DNA from: Lates calcarifer
Taxonomy: Eukaryota > Chordata > Actinopteri > Centropomidae
Reading direction: 5' to 3'
Assembly (NCBI RefSeq): GCF_001640805.2
Contig: NC_066843.1
Coordinates: 2,974,380-3,038,379, forward strand
Length of the DNA: 64,000 bases
A program made the translations under genes and the position numbers. Below the pieces are notes generated by a model. The model saw nothing but the letters and a program-made list of their open reading frames with translations. It made no database searches and was not told where the DNA came from. Shown here one piece after another: positions 1 through 11,500 of this stretch. The first letter of the stretch is position 1, and every line of letters starts with the position of its first letter.

Positions 1-577
1 ACAGCCAGAGGGCAGATTAGTTTATATAGGTGTGTTTATATGTTTATTAACACTTAATTAAACACATGTCGCTGTTGTTATTCATAAACATGAGCTACAG
101 AAGGTAAATGACAGGTGTTAGCATCTCAAATCAGAAAGCAAACCATGCTTTTCTTCTGTGTTCTTATTTTTCTAGGTATCACCAGCAACTTGGCAACATC
201 TTTTCTCTCCCCTGGCTCTCCAGTGTGTAAAGATACCGCCCACTATATATATATATATATATATAAAAATACAAATATATATATATCATATCTTAAAGTC
301 ACCTAGTGCCTCTCTGCCTGATAGATCATTATTTTCCCCTGCATCTTCACCAGTGCAAAAACTATCCAAACACCAGCAAGACAGAAGAAACAAAACTCAC
401 CACAGCAACCAAAGTTACCTGTCTTTAAAAGTTAACTCTAACTTTATTAAGTTTTGATGCCCCCAGAGAATCAACCACATCCAAGTTTCTGATTAGTCTA
501 GATCTCAAAACTCTTCATCACTCATCAGCCTTTGCTCAGCCCATCAAGGAAAGCTGTAAACAGCACTTAGCACCATT
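1..577. other. Upstream region and 5'UTR of akt1s1
   Basis: No coding exon is visible. The stretch holds a short TA microsatellite at about 244-264. A pyrimidine-containing acceptor-like sequence ending in CTCAG at about 539 lies shortly before the akt1s1 start codon, so the first coding exon may be spliced to a 5'UTR exon left of the window. That is inference; transcription could also start within this stretch. Confidence 0.4.
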
Positions 578-970
578 ATGGCCTCCATCACCCAGTCGTC
601 CGAGCCCGAGATCCCAGACAACCACAAAGAGAGCTGGCTGGCGCTGCTCTCTGCCGCGGAGGCGTATTGCCAAAAGTCGGGCTGCGACCTGGCCATACTC
701 ACAGCCTGTAAGAAGTTCCGGTCGTCGGGCGGAGACGGAGACGGGGTGAGGAAGCGGGAGAGCAGCAGTGCCTTTCCGAGGGAGTGTGACTTCTCCTACA
801 GTGTGTGGGGCCAGGGGTTTCTGGCTGAGTCGGCGCGTCGCTACATGGACGACATCGGCGTGCTGCACTCCACGACCATGCTAACAGCCCAAAAGCACAC
901 ACGCCAAGCCGGGGTGGAGGGAGGAACCAAGCTGGTGGTTGACCTGACCTCTGACCCCGGACACAGGGGG
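578..970 (+). CDS. akt1s1: akt1s1 coding exon 1
   Basis: Encodes residues 1-131. The start codon in ATTATGG has A at -3 and G at +4, a good Kozak context. The exon ends in phase 0 at a GTGAGT donor. Confidence 0.88.
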
Positions 971-3823
971 GTGAGTGGCCTGCTTGTGCCCCATACTGCA
1001 CTCGTTCAAAAACGTCCACATCCACAATATGGTGGATTTTCTTCTTGTCATTACAGAGCTTTACAGGAGACGGCGGGGTGGGTGGAGTCAGTCCCAACGG
1101 TAGACTGTACTCCCAGAGCTACCCGTCGATCTACAGCTCAGGAGCTGTTACCGGGCAGGGCGGCGGGCAGAACGGTAACGGCGAGAGGGAGAGGGAGAAG
1201 AGCGTGCTGGAGGCCGAGCGAGGGAGGCAGAGGTCTGGGATTGTGGATTTGGAGGAAGAGTGTGAGGATGAGGAAGAGGAGGAGGACATGGATGAGAGGA
1301 GACCCTATGGGAATGAAAGTGCTGGTGAGGAGCGAAGCAGTTTACCTGTGTTTTTAAAATGCTGTGATTTGACTCTGAGGGTTGACGTCGTCGCTCTGCT
1401 TCAGGTGTGTTCTCAATGGACGAGGACTCTCTGTCCCGGGACTGCGAGCCGTTCTTTGAATCTGATGGCGAGGAGGAGAGCACTGATGGTGAGAGTTTAA
1501 AGGTCTCACTTCATAAATCCTCATATTACCATTATCTACAATCTTTTTTTTCTCACCTGTCTCAGGCTCTTTGAGCGAGGACGCTCCTCCGCCGTCCCGT
1601 GGCATGGCCGTGGGTCAGGCCGCCTACTCGTCCCGTCACGCCCCCAACATGGCTCTGGCCCGCTCGCTGCCCGTGTCTGTGCCCGTGTGGGGCTGCAGGG
1701 GAAACCGAGCAGCTCAGGGAGACAGCAACAGTGGAGAGCGGGTGAGCAGAGATTAGCGTCTTATCCAGCTACATTTGAGCTTAAATCAGGCTTACTGAGA
1801 GCACAAGGCTTAAGTTTGTAACCAGGTAGATCACCATAATAACCAAGAAGAAATCAGATGGATTAGTAAACCTAGAATTAACTAAACCAGCTTTATGATC
1901 CCAGTAATCAGGATCCAGGTAACCCAAAGCGATCCAGACTTAGACACCAGTATGAGAACTGCCCAAGGCTGTTACTGCTCACTCAGCACCCAGTCATTCT
2001 GATTCTGGCCTGTTATGAAATAATTACAGGAACAAGATCTGCTGTTTATCTGTGCTGACTACGTCTGTGACTCACAGTTCTAAGCACAATCAAACGGTTA
2101 CGAAATAATAAAAAGGAAAACACATAAAAGGTTACATGACTGGGCTAGAAGTTCAGGGTATCTGCGGCTCTGGAAAAGTACTACTGTAGTTTCCTTAACA
2201 ACAGCCTTAGAAAAGTATTAAAAAGCCTTGAATTTAATTTCCAAAAGCATTTAATATTTTCTCTTTTCTGCTGTAGGCAGTAATGTTTAGATATGAAATG
2301 TTTTTTGAATCAGACACTCTACACATATAAACTAAAGTGTGCTTAGTGGAACAATGGATTTTGCTGCAGGAGGCTGTTAAATTTATTTTTGTGAAGTGTT
2401 CTGCTACAGTAGATAGACACCTAATGATGGGCTACAGCTGATTTTAGCTAAAACGTAATGATTTTAAATTGACAACACTTTTTATTTTTCGTCTATCCAT
2501 CAGTTTTCTGCCACTTATCTGACTCCAGGTTGCGTTCATTAATCCAATTAATGCTATCAGTTGTGAAGTGCTAGCTATGTGTAGCTAACTTTTTGCTATC
2601 GCTACATAGCTAACGTTAGCATTAGCAGCTGTTTACGTACCAGACTGGAAGAAACGTTGTGAGTTCAGCATCAGACTTCATTCATTTACTCGCTAAAAGC
2701 TGTTTCCAACGGTGGAAAGCAACTCCAGTGTTTTACTTCTAGCGGGCGCACTCTCTCATATTAATCCATTTAAGGTAGCATGCTAACCAGCTAGCCTCGG
2801 CTCGGTCCGGCTCGTCTCGTCACTTTCCGATAGCGCCTCGCTGTCGCGTGCAGTCTCCCATGAGGAAGTAGCGCCGCTTAGTTTTTATAGCGTCTTATAT
2901 TGTAAACACGACGGCGGCTGAGGCGTTTGGTAAGCGACCATCGCCGCTACCTGCTGCCGGGAAGAGGCCACGTTCGGCGGCTGAAAAAATGCGCAAATTA
3001 GCTCCTTAAATAACGACTGAAGTCAAGTCAGCTGCATTGTAGAATATATTAAATCATTTGTTTTAAAGTCTTAGATTTAACTTGGTGAAACCTGCAGAAA
3101 CATTGCAGCTGTATAATTTTTAGTAGGAAAGTGTAAAGTTAAAAAGTAAACTTGATCTAAAAAGCGTTATTTACATATATTATCATCCACCAGCTGCAGA
3201 TATCAGTGAATCTTCAGTAAATATGGAAACAAAACGGGTGATTGAGAGTGAATTAATGTTATTTTCCATCAAACAAACTAGTTATTTAAGAATGAAAGAT
3301 ATCCCACAGATAAAATACAAATATTCAGTTAAAAATACACGAGCAGATTCCCAGAGAAGAAACCGATAATGAAAGACTGAATAATTAAGTGAGCTGTTGT
3401 TGTTGTTTTCATGTTGTCAGTTGATGCTGACATATTTCACGCCGTCTAAAGACCGGAGACAAAGGGACGATTCACTTCTCAGTAGTCTGAGGCCACGACA
3501 GCTCCCATCAGTTCATGTGACCGTAAAAGTGTGTGTGACATTTGTGTGAGGTCACGCTGGGCAAATGTTTTTCAAGTAACATTACACAGCGTCAAGCGCA
3601 ATTTTCCGAGGGAACGAGCAACAGGAATTTTGAGTTTCCCCCCCTCGTTTACGTCCATTTTTTCCTGTGTTTTGTCCCTCGCCAGGTGGGCTGTGCTGAC
3701 CTGGAGCACATCGCAGCCAGTATGAAAGCCCTGCTGGCCCCCGGAGCCACCGACGGAACAGAAATGTTCGGGGCCCTGCCTCGGCCCCGTCTCAACACGG
3801 GGGACTTCTCCCTCAAGCACTGA
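578..3823 (+). CDS. akt1s1: akt1s1, proline-rich AKT1 substrate 1 (PRAS40), five coding exons
   Basis: Exons 578-970, 1057-1324, 1405-1488, 1566-1741 and 3686-3823 join in frame to 352 aa, against 256 aa in human PRAS40. PRAS40 is a cytosolic component and substrate of mTORC1. It restrains mTORC1 until phosphorylated by Akt, after which it binds 14-3-3. Seen here: an N-terminal helical block (residues ~18-50) and a second block ([14 protein letters not shown]) matching the human N-terminus; a Gly/Ser and acidic linker; a TOS-like motif FSMDE at ~223-227 followed by an acidic [16 protein letters not shown] stretch; [11 protein letters not shown] at ~281-291, matching the human mTORC1 site region around Ser183; and a C-terminus with [12 protein letters not shown] and [10 protein letters not shown], in which RxRxxT fits the Akt site (human Thr246, here ~Thr345). 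The longer size comes mainly from the exon-2 linker. Identification is strong because several separate motifs occur in the right order. Confidence 0.93.
1057..1324 (+). CDS. akt1s1: akt1s1 coding exon 2
   Basis: Follows a TCATTACAG acceptor and ends in phase 1 before GTGAGG. It encodes a Gly/Ser-rich then charged linker with an acidic run ([11 protein letters not shown]). This low-complexity part is poorly conserved in the family and accounts for most of the extra length compared with human. Confidence 0.85.
1405..1488 (+). CDS. akt1s1: akt1s1 coding exon 3 (TOS-like motif)
   Basis: An 84-nt exon after CTCTGCTTCAG, phase 1 to phase 1, donor GTGAGA. It encodes [18 protein letters not shown] and the following acidic segment, which matches the human FVMDEDATLQDLPPF region that binds Raptor. 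Confidence 0.9.
1566..1741 (+). CDS. akt1s1: akt1s1 coding exon 4
   Basis: Acceptor TCTCAG, donor GTGAGC, ends in phase 0. It encodes [12 protein letters not shown] and the highly conserved [11 protein letters not shown] segment. Confidence 0.9.
1742..3685 (+). other. akt1s1 intron 4 with repeat and CpG-rich block
   Basis: A 1.9-kb intron. At ~2560-2640 it has a GCTAGC/GCTAACGTTAGC-rich repeat of a kind common in teleosts. Next to this, ~2740-2965, is a CpG-dense block unlike the AT-rich surroundings (see findings). No coding exon was recognised. Confidence 0.7.
3686..3823 (+). CDS. akt1s1: akt1s1 coding exon 5 (Akt site, stop codon)
   Basis: Acceptor CCCTCGCCAG, phase 0. It encodes [17 protein letters not shown] and ends [14 protein letters not shown] before TGA at 3821-3823. 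This matches the human C-terminus with the RPRLNTSDF Akt site. Confidence 0.93.
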   Translation: MGCADLEHIAASMKALLAPGATDGTEMFGALPRPRLNTGDFSLKH

Positions 3824-4089
3824 GAGGAGGAGTGAGGCCGGAGCAGAGAGAGAGAGAGAGAGAGAGAGAAAGGGATAGAGGGAGCGAGGTAGAGTGATAA
3901 AGGAAACATGGAGGCAGAGACAGGAGGGATGTGAACGTTCAGTATGTGAAACAGTGTAAAAGCTACGTAGTACCTCCATTTATTTCTCACTAACCAAAAT
4001 TAACGGCACATGCTTCGAGGAGTAACCGAGGAGGGAATGATGTTATGAACACTAATAACAAATTCAACACTACCCTGCTCCGCCCCCGT

Positions 4090-4090
<1 letters not shown>

Positions 4091-4155
<65 letters not shown>
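4091..4155 (+). repeat. (CA)n microsatellite in akt1s1 3'UTR
   Basis: About 32 uninterrupted CA units. Confidence 0.97.
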
Positions 4156-4157
<2 letters not shown>

Positions 4158-4242
4158 TGTCTGCTACTACTACACATTTTCACAATACTACACGACAGAA
4201 CACTACATTAGGATTGGACAGGCCAGATGTTGCCGCCCCACT

Positions 4243-4272
4243 AAACAAACAAACAAACAAACAAACAAACAA
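4243..4272 (+). repeat. (AAAC)n microsatellite
   Basis: About seven AAAC units in the akt1s1 3'UTR. Confidence 0.95.
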
Positions 4273-4645
4273 TCTATTCCTTAAAAGGGGAAATGGTTGA
4301 CTTTAACATGAAGCTTGTGGCTTTTGAAAATGTGAGCGGAGGACACCAGCACCTCCTCATACCATGCCTATTTGTACTTTTACTTTTGCCAATGAATGAC
4401 TGACTGATAGAATGATTGTAAATCAATATCAAGTTACAGGGGATGGGTTTTTTTTGTTTTTTTTGCTCCAGATATCTTCTTGAAATGACTGTATGAATGA
4501 AGAAGTGACTGGGTGTGTGTGTGTGAGAGAGAGAGAGGAAGAAAGAGATGGGTTGATTTAAAAAAAAAAAAAAAAAAGGAACAAATGTCCATCTCTGACA
4601 TTTCAAAAACAAATAAATGTTCCATTAAAGTACTTTTATGTTTCA

Positions 4646-4651
4646 AATAAA
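4646..4651 (+). terminator. akt1s1: Polyadenylation signal AATAAA of akt1s1
   Basis: Canonical hexamer about 820 nt after the akt1s1 stop codon and before the convergent B30.2 gene. An AATAAA-like hexamer also occurs at about 4612. Confidence 0.55.
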
Positions 4652-4671
4652 GGAGCAACACCAAGAAAGAG

Positions 4672-5119
4672 AAGACGCGTTGTAATTTTGTGAGGATGCA
4701 GTACCGTTAAAATCCTCTAGAGGGCGGCAGCACTCTGCTGCACACGTGAAGTGAAGAAACTGTGATTTTAGCTCGGCCCTGTTTTGCAATATTGTACAAA
4801 AACACTGCAGTGTCAGTGTTATTACACAATAACTGAATTTATTGACTACATCCAGCACATAAAAAAGGCTCTAAATTAAACACACTCTGGAACATGCAGG
4901 GCCCCGTGTGTAATAAAAACATACACAACTTTGCCGAGATTCTAAATTAATAAAATACATAAATAGATAAATAATAGTTAATAAAACAATTAGGCATCTT
5001 TGGATATAATATGATGGTTTTTTCATGCACCCAGAGGAAATTTACACTACATGCCCCCCTACCCTTACCCCACCCCCCCATCCCTCCACCCTGCAAGGCT
5101 AAACAACCTCCCAGATTTG
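4672..5119. other. Convergent intergenic gap and 3'UTR of the B30.2 gene
   Basis: The 3' ends of akt1s1 (plus) and the B30.2 gene (minus) meet here. On the minus strand AATAAA reads at 4838-4843 (TTTATT on plus), a candidate poly(A) signal about 280 nt past the B30.2 stop. No other gene is seen. Confidence 0.45.
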
Positions 5120-5524
5120 TCACTGATCCTTTTTCCGAATAAGGCAGAAGGAATTCGTGCCGACCCAGAACCCGGGGAAAAGCTTCTCCTGGACGTTGGC
5201 CTTGAACTTGTGAATCAGCCGCACCTCCTTCTCGCCCTCCCCCTCCACCAGGAGGAACTTGATGATGCCGGCGGGCTGGTCGACGTAGACGCCCATGGTG
5301 GGCGACAGGGGGAGCTGGATGTCCACGTTCTCGCTGTTGTGCCAGACCTGGTAGCAGGAGCCAGACCAGCCGGCGCCCCAGGAGGTGTTGTTCTCCCCGA
5401 GGCCGCAGGGACCGTCCTGGCCTTTGCGGGGCGCGCTCTCGCAGACCACCCCGATCACCACCCAGCCGTCGTAGTCCACCTCCCAGTACCCCCGGTGGCC
5501 CAGCAGACCCTCTTTAGTCAGCAC
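5120..5524 (-). CDS. B30.2 gene exon 5 (SPRY and stop codon)
   Basis: Starts after CCTGGTTCAG in phase 0 and runs 134 codons to a stop after the C-terminal residues CLIRKKDQ. It encodes the SPRY fold with the typical YxxWHN and GVYVDxxAGxxxF signatures. Confidence 0.92.
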   Translation of the reverse strand: MLTKEGLLGHRGYWEVDYDGWVVIGVVCESAPRKGQDGPCGLGENNTSWGAGWSGSCYQVWHNSENVDIQLPLSPTMGVYVDQPAGIIKFLLVEGEGEKEVRLIHKFKANVQEKLFPGFWVGTNSFCLIRKKDQ

Positions 5525-8500
5525 CTGAACCAGGGAGGAACACAAGTCTCAGGGATCGATTAATAATCAATCAGCTATTTTAATATTTTAGTTTAGAAAT
5601 CCAAGCTTCTAAAATGTAAGAATACGATTCTTTTCCTTGTTTCAAGTGATAATAAACTGTTTTTTTAGGGCAAAACAAGACGTTAGCTGTAAAATAATTA
5701 AGATTTTTCTGCAGTTTCACAGAAAACAAGATGAATTAATTAAAAATTAGCAGATTTATTCTGAAATTACTGCAGGAAACAACCCAGAACCCCCCATAAA
5801 GCATTTACAATGAGACCAGTGGTGCAAAATAATAATGTACATTTACTCAGGTGCTGCTTTAGTTGGGTATTCCCATTTTCTGCTACTTTATACTCAAAAC
5901 ATCTTTGCTGTCATTCATAACTCAATCGGACAGTGCACAAGTGGACGAAATTTAAAAACTATAATAAATAACCTTAAAAATATGTAAAAATCAATATATA
6001 AATACAAACATAAAAATATAACTGGACTGAAACTCTGCTGTATTTCAGAGGCAAATATTGTCCTACACTTATTTAACCACGTTTCCTATGTTCAGACCTA
6101 CCTGTGGTGAGTGCTCGTATCTCTCAGGCCTGTTTGGATACGGGCAGACTGCATCAGACGTACGAGCCACTTTAGACCCGGCCTCTGAAATCCACAACAG
6201 CTTCTGTGCAGTTTTATCATCCAGAGAGAGCGGGAGCCAGTCTGAGAGAAGGAAGAGGGGAAGTAAAGGAAGAAACAGGTCAGATGATATTAAAGAGACA
6301 GAAGAGAAGACGAGTAGAAAAAGAAAATGTTCACAGCTTTACATTTCATGAAGTCAGCCCTGGTGGTCGGCTCAGGGATGTTTGGCTCATATGGCGGCAG
6401 CTTTTCTGAGGTGACAAGAGAATCAGAGAGAAATGCTTTAAACTTGTGTGACATATGATCATATGACACCATCTTATTTAAATTAATGAACTGATATTTT
6501 TTTAACCTGGGTCTTATTTTCTCATGTTTTGAGTGTAAATGATGGATAAGGACAGAAATCTGCAGAGATGGAGCTTTTTATTAAAGAGTAAGATCCTTTT
6601 TGTTTAACCAGAAACATCACTTTATATTAATACCAGACTCCATTGACAAAAACGGTAATTTTACCGAGCACGACACAGGAGCTGCTAATCTAACGCTGCC
6701 TCAATCCGTTAGTTTGTTTGTGTTATTGTGTGACTTTCAGTGGTGGAAGAAGTAGTCAGATCCTTTAGATAAGTAAAAGTACCACACAGCAACACAAACA
6801 AACCAACAGATGGAGGCAGTGGTATTCCAGCAGCTGCTGCTATTCTGCTTGGTAAAATCGCAGTTTTTGTCAATGGAGTCTGGTATTGATATATCGTGAT
6901 GTTTCTGGTTTAAAAAAAAGGAGCTTACTCTGCAGGAATCCTATCCATCATGTTGTCTTTAGTGGACGTCCACTGGATTACATCTCAGGAGCTGCACTGA
7001 TCCCAAAGATTTTTGTCCCTTTTAATCATTTAAACTGAAAAACACATGAGAATAAGGCCCAGGTAAAAATCCTTTAATGTTGCTCTTTACCTTGTGCAGC
7101 AGCAGCTCCGTTTTTTCCTCCTGGAACAGACAGATATTGCATCAGTGTTGTGTGTGGCAGATAGGTACTGTATATAGAGTATGTTGAAAGGGATTCCTCT
7201 CACAATGACTTGTATAAAACGAAATGCACAACACTATCCAGTGTGGGCACAGACGAGCCCCAGCCAGCGACTTTAAAGCCTCTCATCTTTCTCCGCAGCC
7301 TCACCCTTCATCAGGGCTTCTGCCAGGCTGCCATTCATCCACAGTAAATCACCTTGCAGCTCTCAACATACAGTAGATCACAGAGGAGCATGTGCGCAAT
7401 GTCGGCTCAGCACTGATTCATGAAATTTCCCCCCCATGTGCGGCTCAAGGTTTAGGTTTCAACCTGAGGAATCCGTGTTCATTTTCTGAGGACGCGCATC
7501 ACGGACACTGAGAGCAGGAGGGAGTCTCAGTCTAAGAATATACTTTCTGTATGATGCTGTTACCTCGGGGGGCATGTTGGCCACATTGTGGGCTGGTGTG
7601 TAATCCTGTTTGTTTGTTGCTCCCCCAGTTTGTGAGTCAGCCTGCGTTCTCCTGACATTCAGAGAAAACTGCGACCCGGCTCTGGCCGGTCTGGTCATCC
7701 TCATCATCCTCATCCTCTCTCCACGCTCATGTTACCGTCTCTCAAATTTCACACAACTAACTCCTCATCGTTCTTACTCACCTATCATTGATTTGTGTGT
7801 CCATTGCTGTCGCCAAAATTAGACAGATCAGCCTCAATTATCCTCCGTATAAGGATGTTTCTGACTCTGATTTCCTTAAACGCATCACTGGGCTTCAGAA
7901 CAGGCTTTCTCCTCATCATTCATCTGCTTATATTTCACTTGACACGCCACACCTTTCAAATGTAACACTAAAAATAGCATTTTCCCTCACACTGTATGAG
8001 AATATCACACATACATCCTGTATCAGCTTGTTCCAACACTCATCACAGACGCATTTAACATTAAACTGATTGAAATATTCAAACCAAAGACGTCTACACT
8101 ACATTTTTCATCTTGTCTACATTTCTCTGTTGCCAGACTTTGGGTAGATCTGTAGGCTTAAACAGTTATTAGTCGTTGCAGGAGTGTAACGTGGTTTAAG
8201 GTTGTTTAACTGCTTTAATACTGATGTTAAATCTGGTGAATAATGTCTCAGTGATTTGGTGTCAGAATAGGAGCAGATTATATCAGGAGAAAATACTGTT
8301 ATACACAGATTTAAACTCTCTCCTTCATGTTGAGTTTTGCATGTGTTGGCGCACAAAAAGAAACACAATTTTACAGCTACATGCTGCAGGAATCTGATAC
8401 ATTAAAGTCCTGAGTTTGTCTGATGATCAGGTTGTATTTTTAAAGGAAATTCACACACATGAGGAGACATTAAGTGAATTTACAGATCAATATGATGGAG

Positions 8501-11500
8501 GAAAGAACTTTTTAAAAACTTAATTTCATTTAAAGAAAGAAAAAAAAGAAGTAGACATATAAAATAGGATGAATGGAAACAAGTGGAAGTGAAGTACAAG
8601 TACCTCAAGTGTGTACTCGTGAGGAGTTCTTGAGTAAATTTACTTAGTTACATTCAACAGCTGGAAACAAGTAACTTGGACTTTGATGTTGTGAACGAAC
8701 AGAGTTCATGTTGGATTTAACTTCTGTCTTTTGGTTTTGTTCTCTCTTCAGATTAGATCTAGTGTAGATTTTTTTAATCACAGATTAAAACCAGAGTAGA
8801 GCATCTTTAAGGTCGAGGTGTTAACATAAGTAAAGCCTGGTCTGTATATGGTTGTAATCAGATCATTAATGTGGATGTAAATAACCCCGGTGGATGCTCT
8901 TGTTGCCTGAGGAGGAGAGTCAGCTCTTTGAGGCCGAAACACAACCCAGCCCGGCCTGTGTGACCCTCAGCTGGGGCGGACGCCAGCAGCATGACAACCG
9001 GGACGAATCAGAGTCCAGCATAACATCTGCAAACATCGGATGTGATTTAGGGCGATGGCATTGCTTTCACTGAACCGTGTTGGCCTGTGATTCTTTTAAG
9101 GTGCGGCTAATCAGCTGAGAAGGGCTGTGGGGTTTCCAGAAAGCGAGAGGGCCAACGTTTAATCAGTCGGCTTTTAAGGCATCAATCCTAAAATACCATG
9201 TGAGCCGTAATTAATCTAAATATATTCAGTGTGTGCAGGAGAATATACGGTGGAGTGCAATTACTCGACCAAAGCCACTAAGACCAGAAAATTTGATAAT
9301 TGCCTTGGCATGCAGAAATATTAATTGGACCCTACTGAGGCTTAGGATCCGGTAACAGGTCCAGATTTGAGTTTGGACTTGGTCCAGACGACAAAACAGA
9401 AAGAAGGCACATTGTACTTTGTTTGTGCATGATGCCGAGCGGCAGATGGACAAAAGCACGAGCAGAGGAGGAGGAGGAGGAGGAGGAGGAGGTTTGGCAG
9501 GACGGTGAGGGACGGAGTGAAGGTCGAGGGAGCAGAAAGACGCTGGTGACAGATCACTCCATCCGTCTTTCCTCCCCTCCATCCCTGATTAAAAGGACCA
9601 CAGCAGGTGAGATGAAAGCAAAGCCGTGTGGAATAGTGCTGGCTTCATCAAGGCATTAAGAGGAATTACTGGGGGGGGGATTAGAGGACAGGCGTTTGGC
9701 GAAATGCTACACTGCGAATGAGTTCATCTTCAGATCTATATGATGTTTCTGGCGTCTGTCTGAGGGACACGAGGCGAACACCTCGGGTGAACCCTGGGAG
9801 TGAGATGTCAGGCTGGTGCCTGGAGGTTCGCCAGCTCTCCCGGCTCCTCTGGGGAGGTTAAACCCCGGCGGATGCCTGTCCACGGTCGGCGGGATCAACA
9901 GGAAAGCCCCGGCGAGATAAACAGATACTCAGAGAGATTGATGACTTGACATCTCAGCAATAGAGATGTGGGATGCGAGATCGAGGTGTGAGGCATAAAA
10001 ATATTAAAGGGCAGAGGGATCATAAAAAAGACACCTCATGAATCAAGCGGGAATAATGGATGAGGCTGATGTTTCTCAGGAGGAGTCCGATGTGTAACCG
10101 AGCTGGATTTGAGGATGACTTCAAAAGGATGAAGTATTCTCAGCGAGATAAATCTGGCACGAGGACGATCCGCACCAACGACAAGCTACAAAACACGAGT
10201 TTCATCCGAACAGCTCGGACGTCCCGCCAAAAAGGTCAGCCCTCCCCCACCCTCCCTCAGACCTCCAGATGCTTCATGAAGCCTGAAGGTTTGTTTTGGA
10301 CGGTGGTGGAGGAGGACCAGATCCCCCTCTCAGTGGGACAGAGCCACATTATCTGTGCAGATCAGGTTCAAAACATCCCACTGAGGCAAGCAAGATCAGA
10401 AGATAGTGAGATGAGCGGAGGTGGCCCGGGCCCAGGATCAAGACCCCCACCACCCTGCACGATGAGCATACATGTGAGGTGGAGATGGGGAGGAAATAAA
10501 ACACGTGGAGGAGGGAGGGAGGATTCTGGGAAGTTTGGTAAATACAAGACGTCTTCCCACCGATGTTCAGTCACGTTTATTATATTTCACACAGCTCACA
10601 TTTTAATTAGCAATTAATTACGGCAAAGTAAACGTCTGGAGTCAAAGTGCAGAGGCCTGGGGTGCTGTACGATACATAATGGCAGAATCAAACAGCCATA
10701 AATAAAACAGAGATGGGCTTTAACATTTTGGGACTTGAATTACTGTGCAGCATTTCACACTTCGTTACTGAGGATGCCAGAGGAGGGTTCGGGGGTGAGG
10801 GGGGGTTTGTCTGAGTTATGGAAGCTATTATGGAATGGGAAACACTGAGCACGGATTAGAAATATCCAAAAGAGGCAGGTGGGGCACAATGAGCCTTCAA
10901 AGCTGGTCAGAGGAGGAGACGGAGGCCGTGCTGCTGAGACAGGTGGGTCACCTGGCGGGACGGGCGAGAAATGACACCGACAGGCAGAAATGTGAGATCT
11001 GACATCAGGAGGGAACTCGGTAAGCGACGGCACAAGTGCAGACGAAACCGTAACCGCCCGGGGAGAGGCCCCCCGTTCATGGCACTCTGTTGACATGACT
11101 AATGGGTCCAGAGAAAACTGGCAGAATCCAGAGGCGAGGAAGGACGTCTGGCCCCCGCGCTGACTTACAGGGATGGTCAGCATGAGGTCGCTTAACGACA
11201 TCAAATAAACAACATATGAAACGCATTATAAATGGGTAACAAAACACTGACAAGCAATAAATAAAGCTAAACCAACTCACGCTGCGAATGGAATGAAAAT
11301 ATACAAAAATAATACAGGAAATAACCCGAGTCTGTGCTCGGTCATCGTCGGGTGATTGATGAAGTAAAGTAGATGTGAAATTTGGGCCTAAAACAGGAAG
11401 AAAAAAAAAAGTACAATAATGATTTAAAATATGATAAACTCAGCTCAGAATCAGCTTTGCAAACGAAGCAGCAACAGAAAAAGATGAGTAAAATTAGAAA

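Larger units (their letters stand above)
3824..4670 (+). other. akt1s1: akt1s1 3'UTR
   Basis: Non-coding sequence downstream of the stop. It holds a GA repeat (~3845-3870), a long CA repeat, an AACA repeat and an A-rich tract (~4560-4577) before a polyadenylation signal. The extent is inferred from that signal. Confidence 0.6.

Noticed and set aside
115..306. 63-codon open frame with TA-repeat-encoded residues
   Set aside because: Its C-terminal half is microsatellite translation and no family is recognisable.
3542..3685. Upstream extension of the last akt1s1 exon by its open frame
   Set aside because: The clear CCCTCGCCAG acceptor and PRAS40 homology begin at 3686; the preceding frame is intronic read-through.
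5051..5563. 170-codon open frame on the plus strand
   Set aside because: It lies exactly antisense to the SPRY exon, which has clear domain motifs and splice sites on the minus strand; the plus frame is a shadow.
10060..10617. 185-codon open frame on the plus strand
   Set aside because: Low-complexity, basic composition without family resemblance; it sits inside the B30.2 intron.
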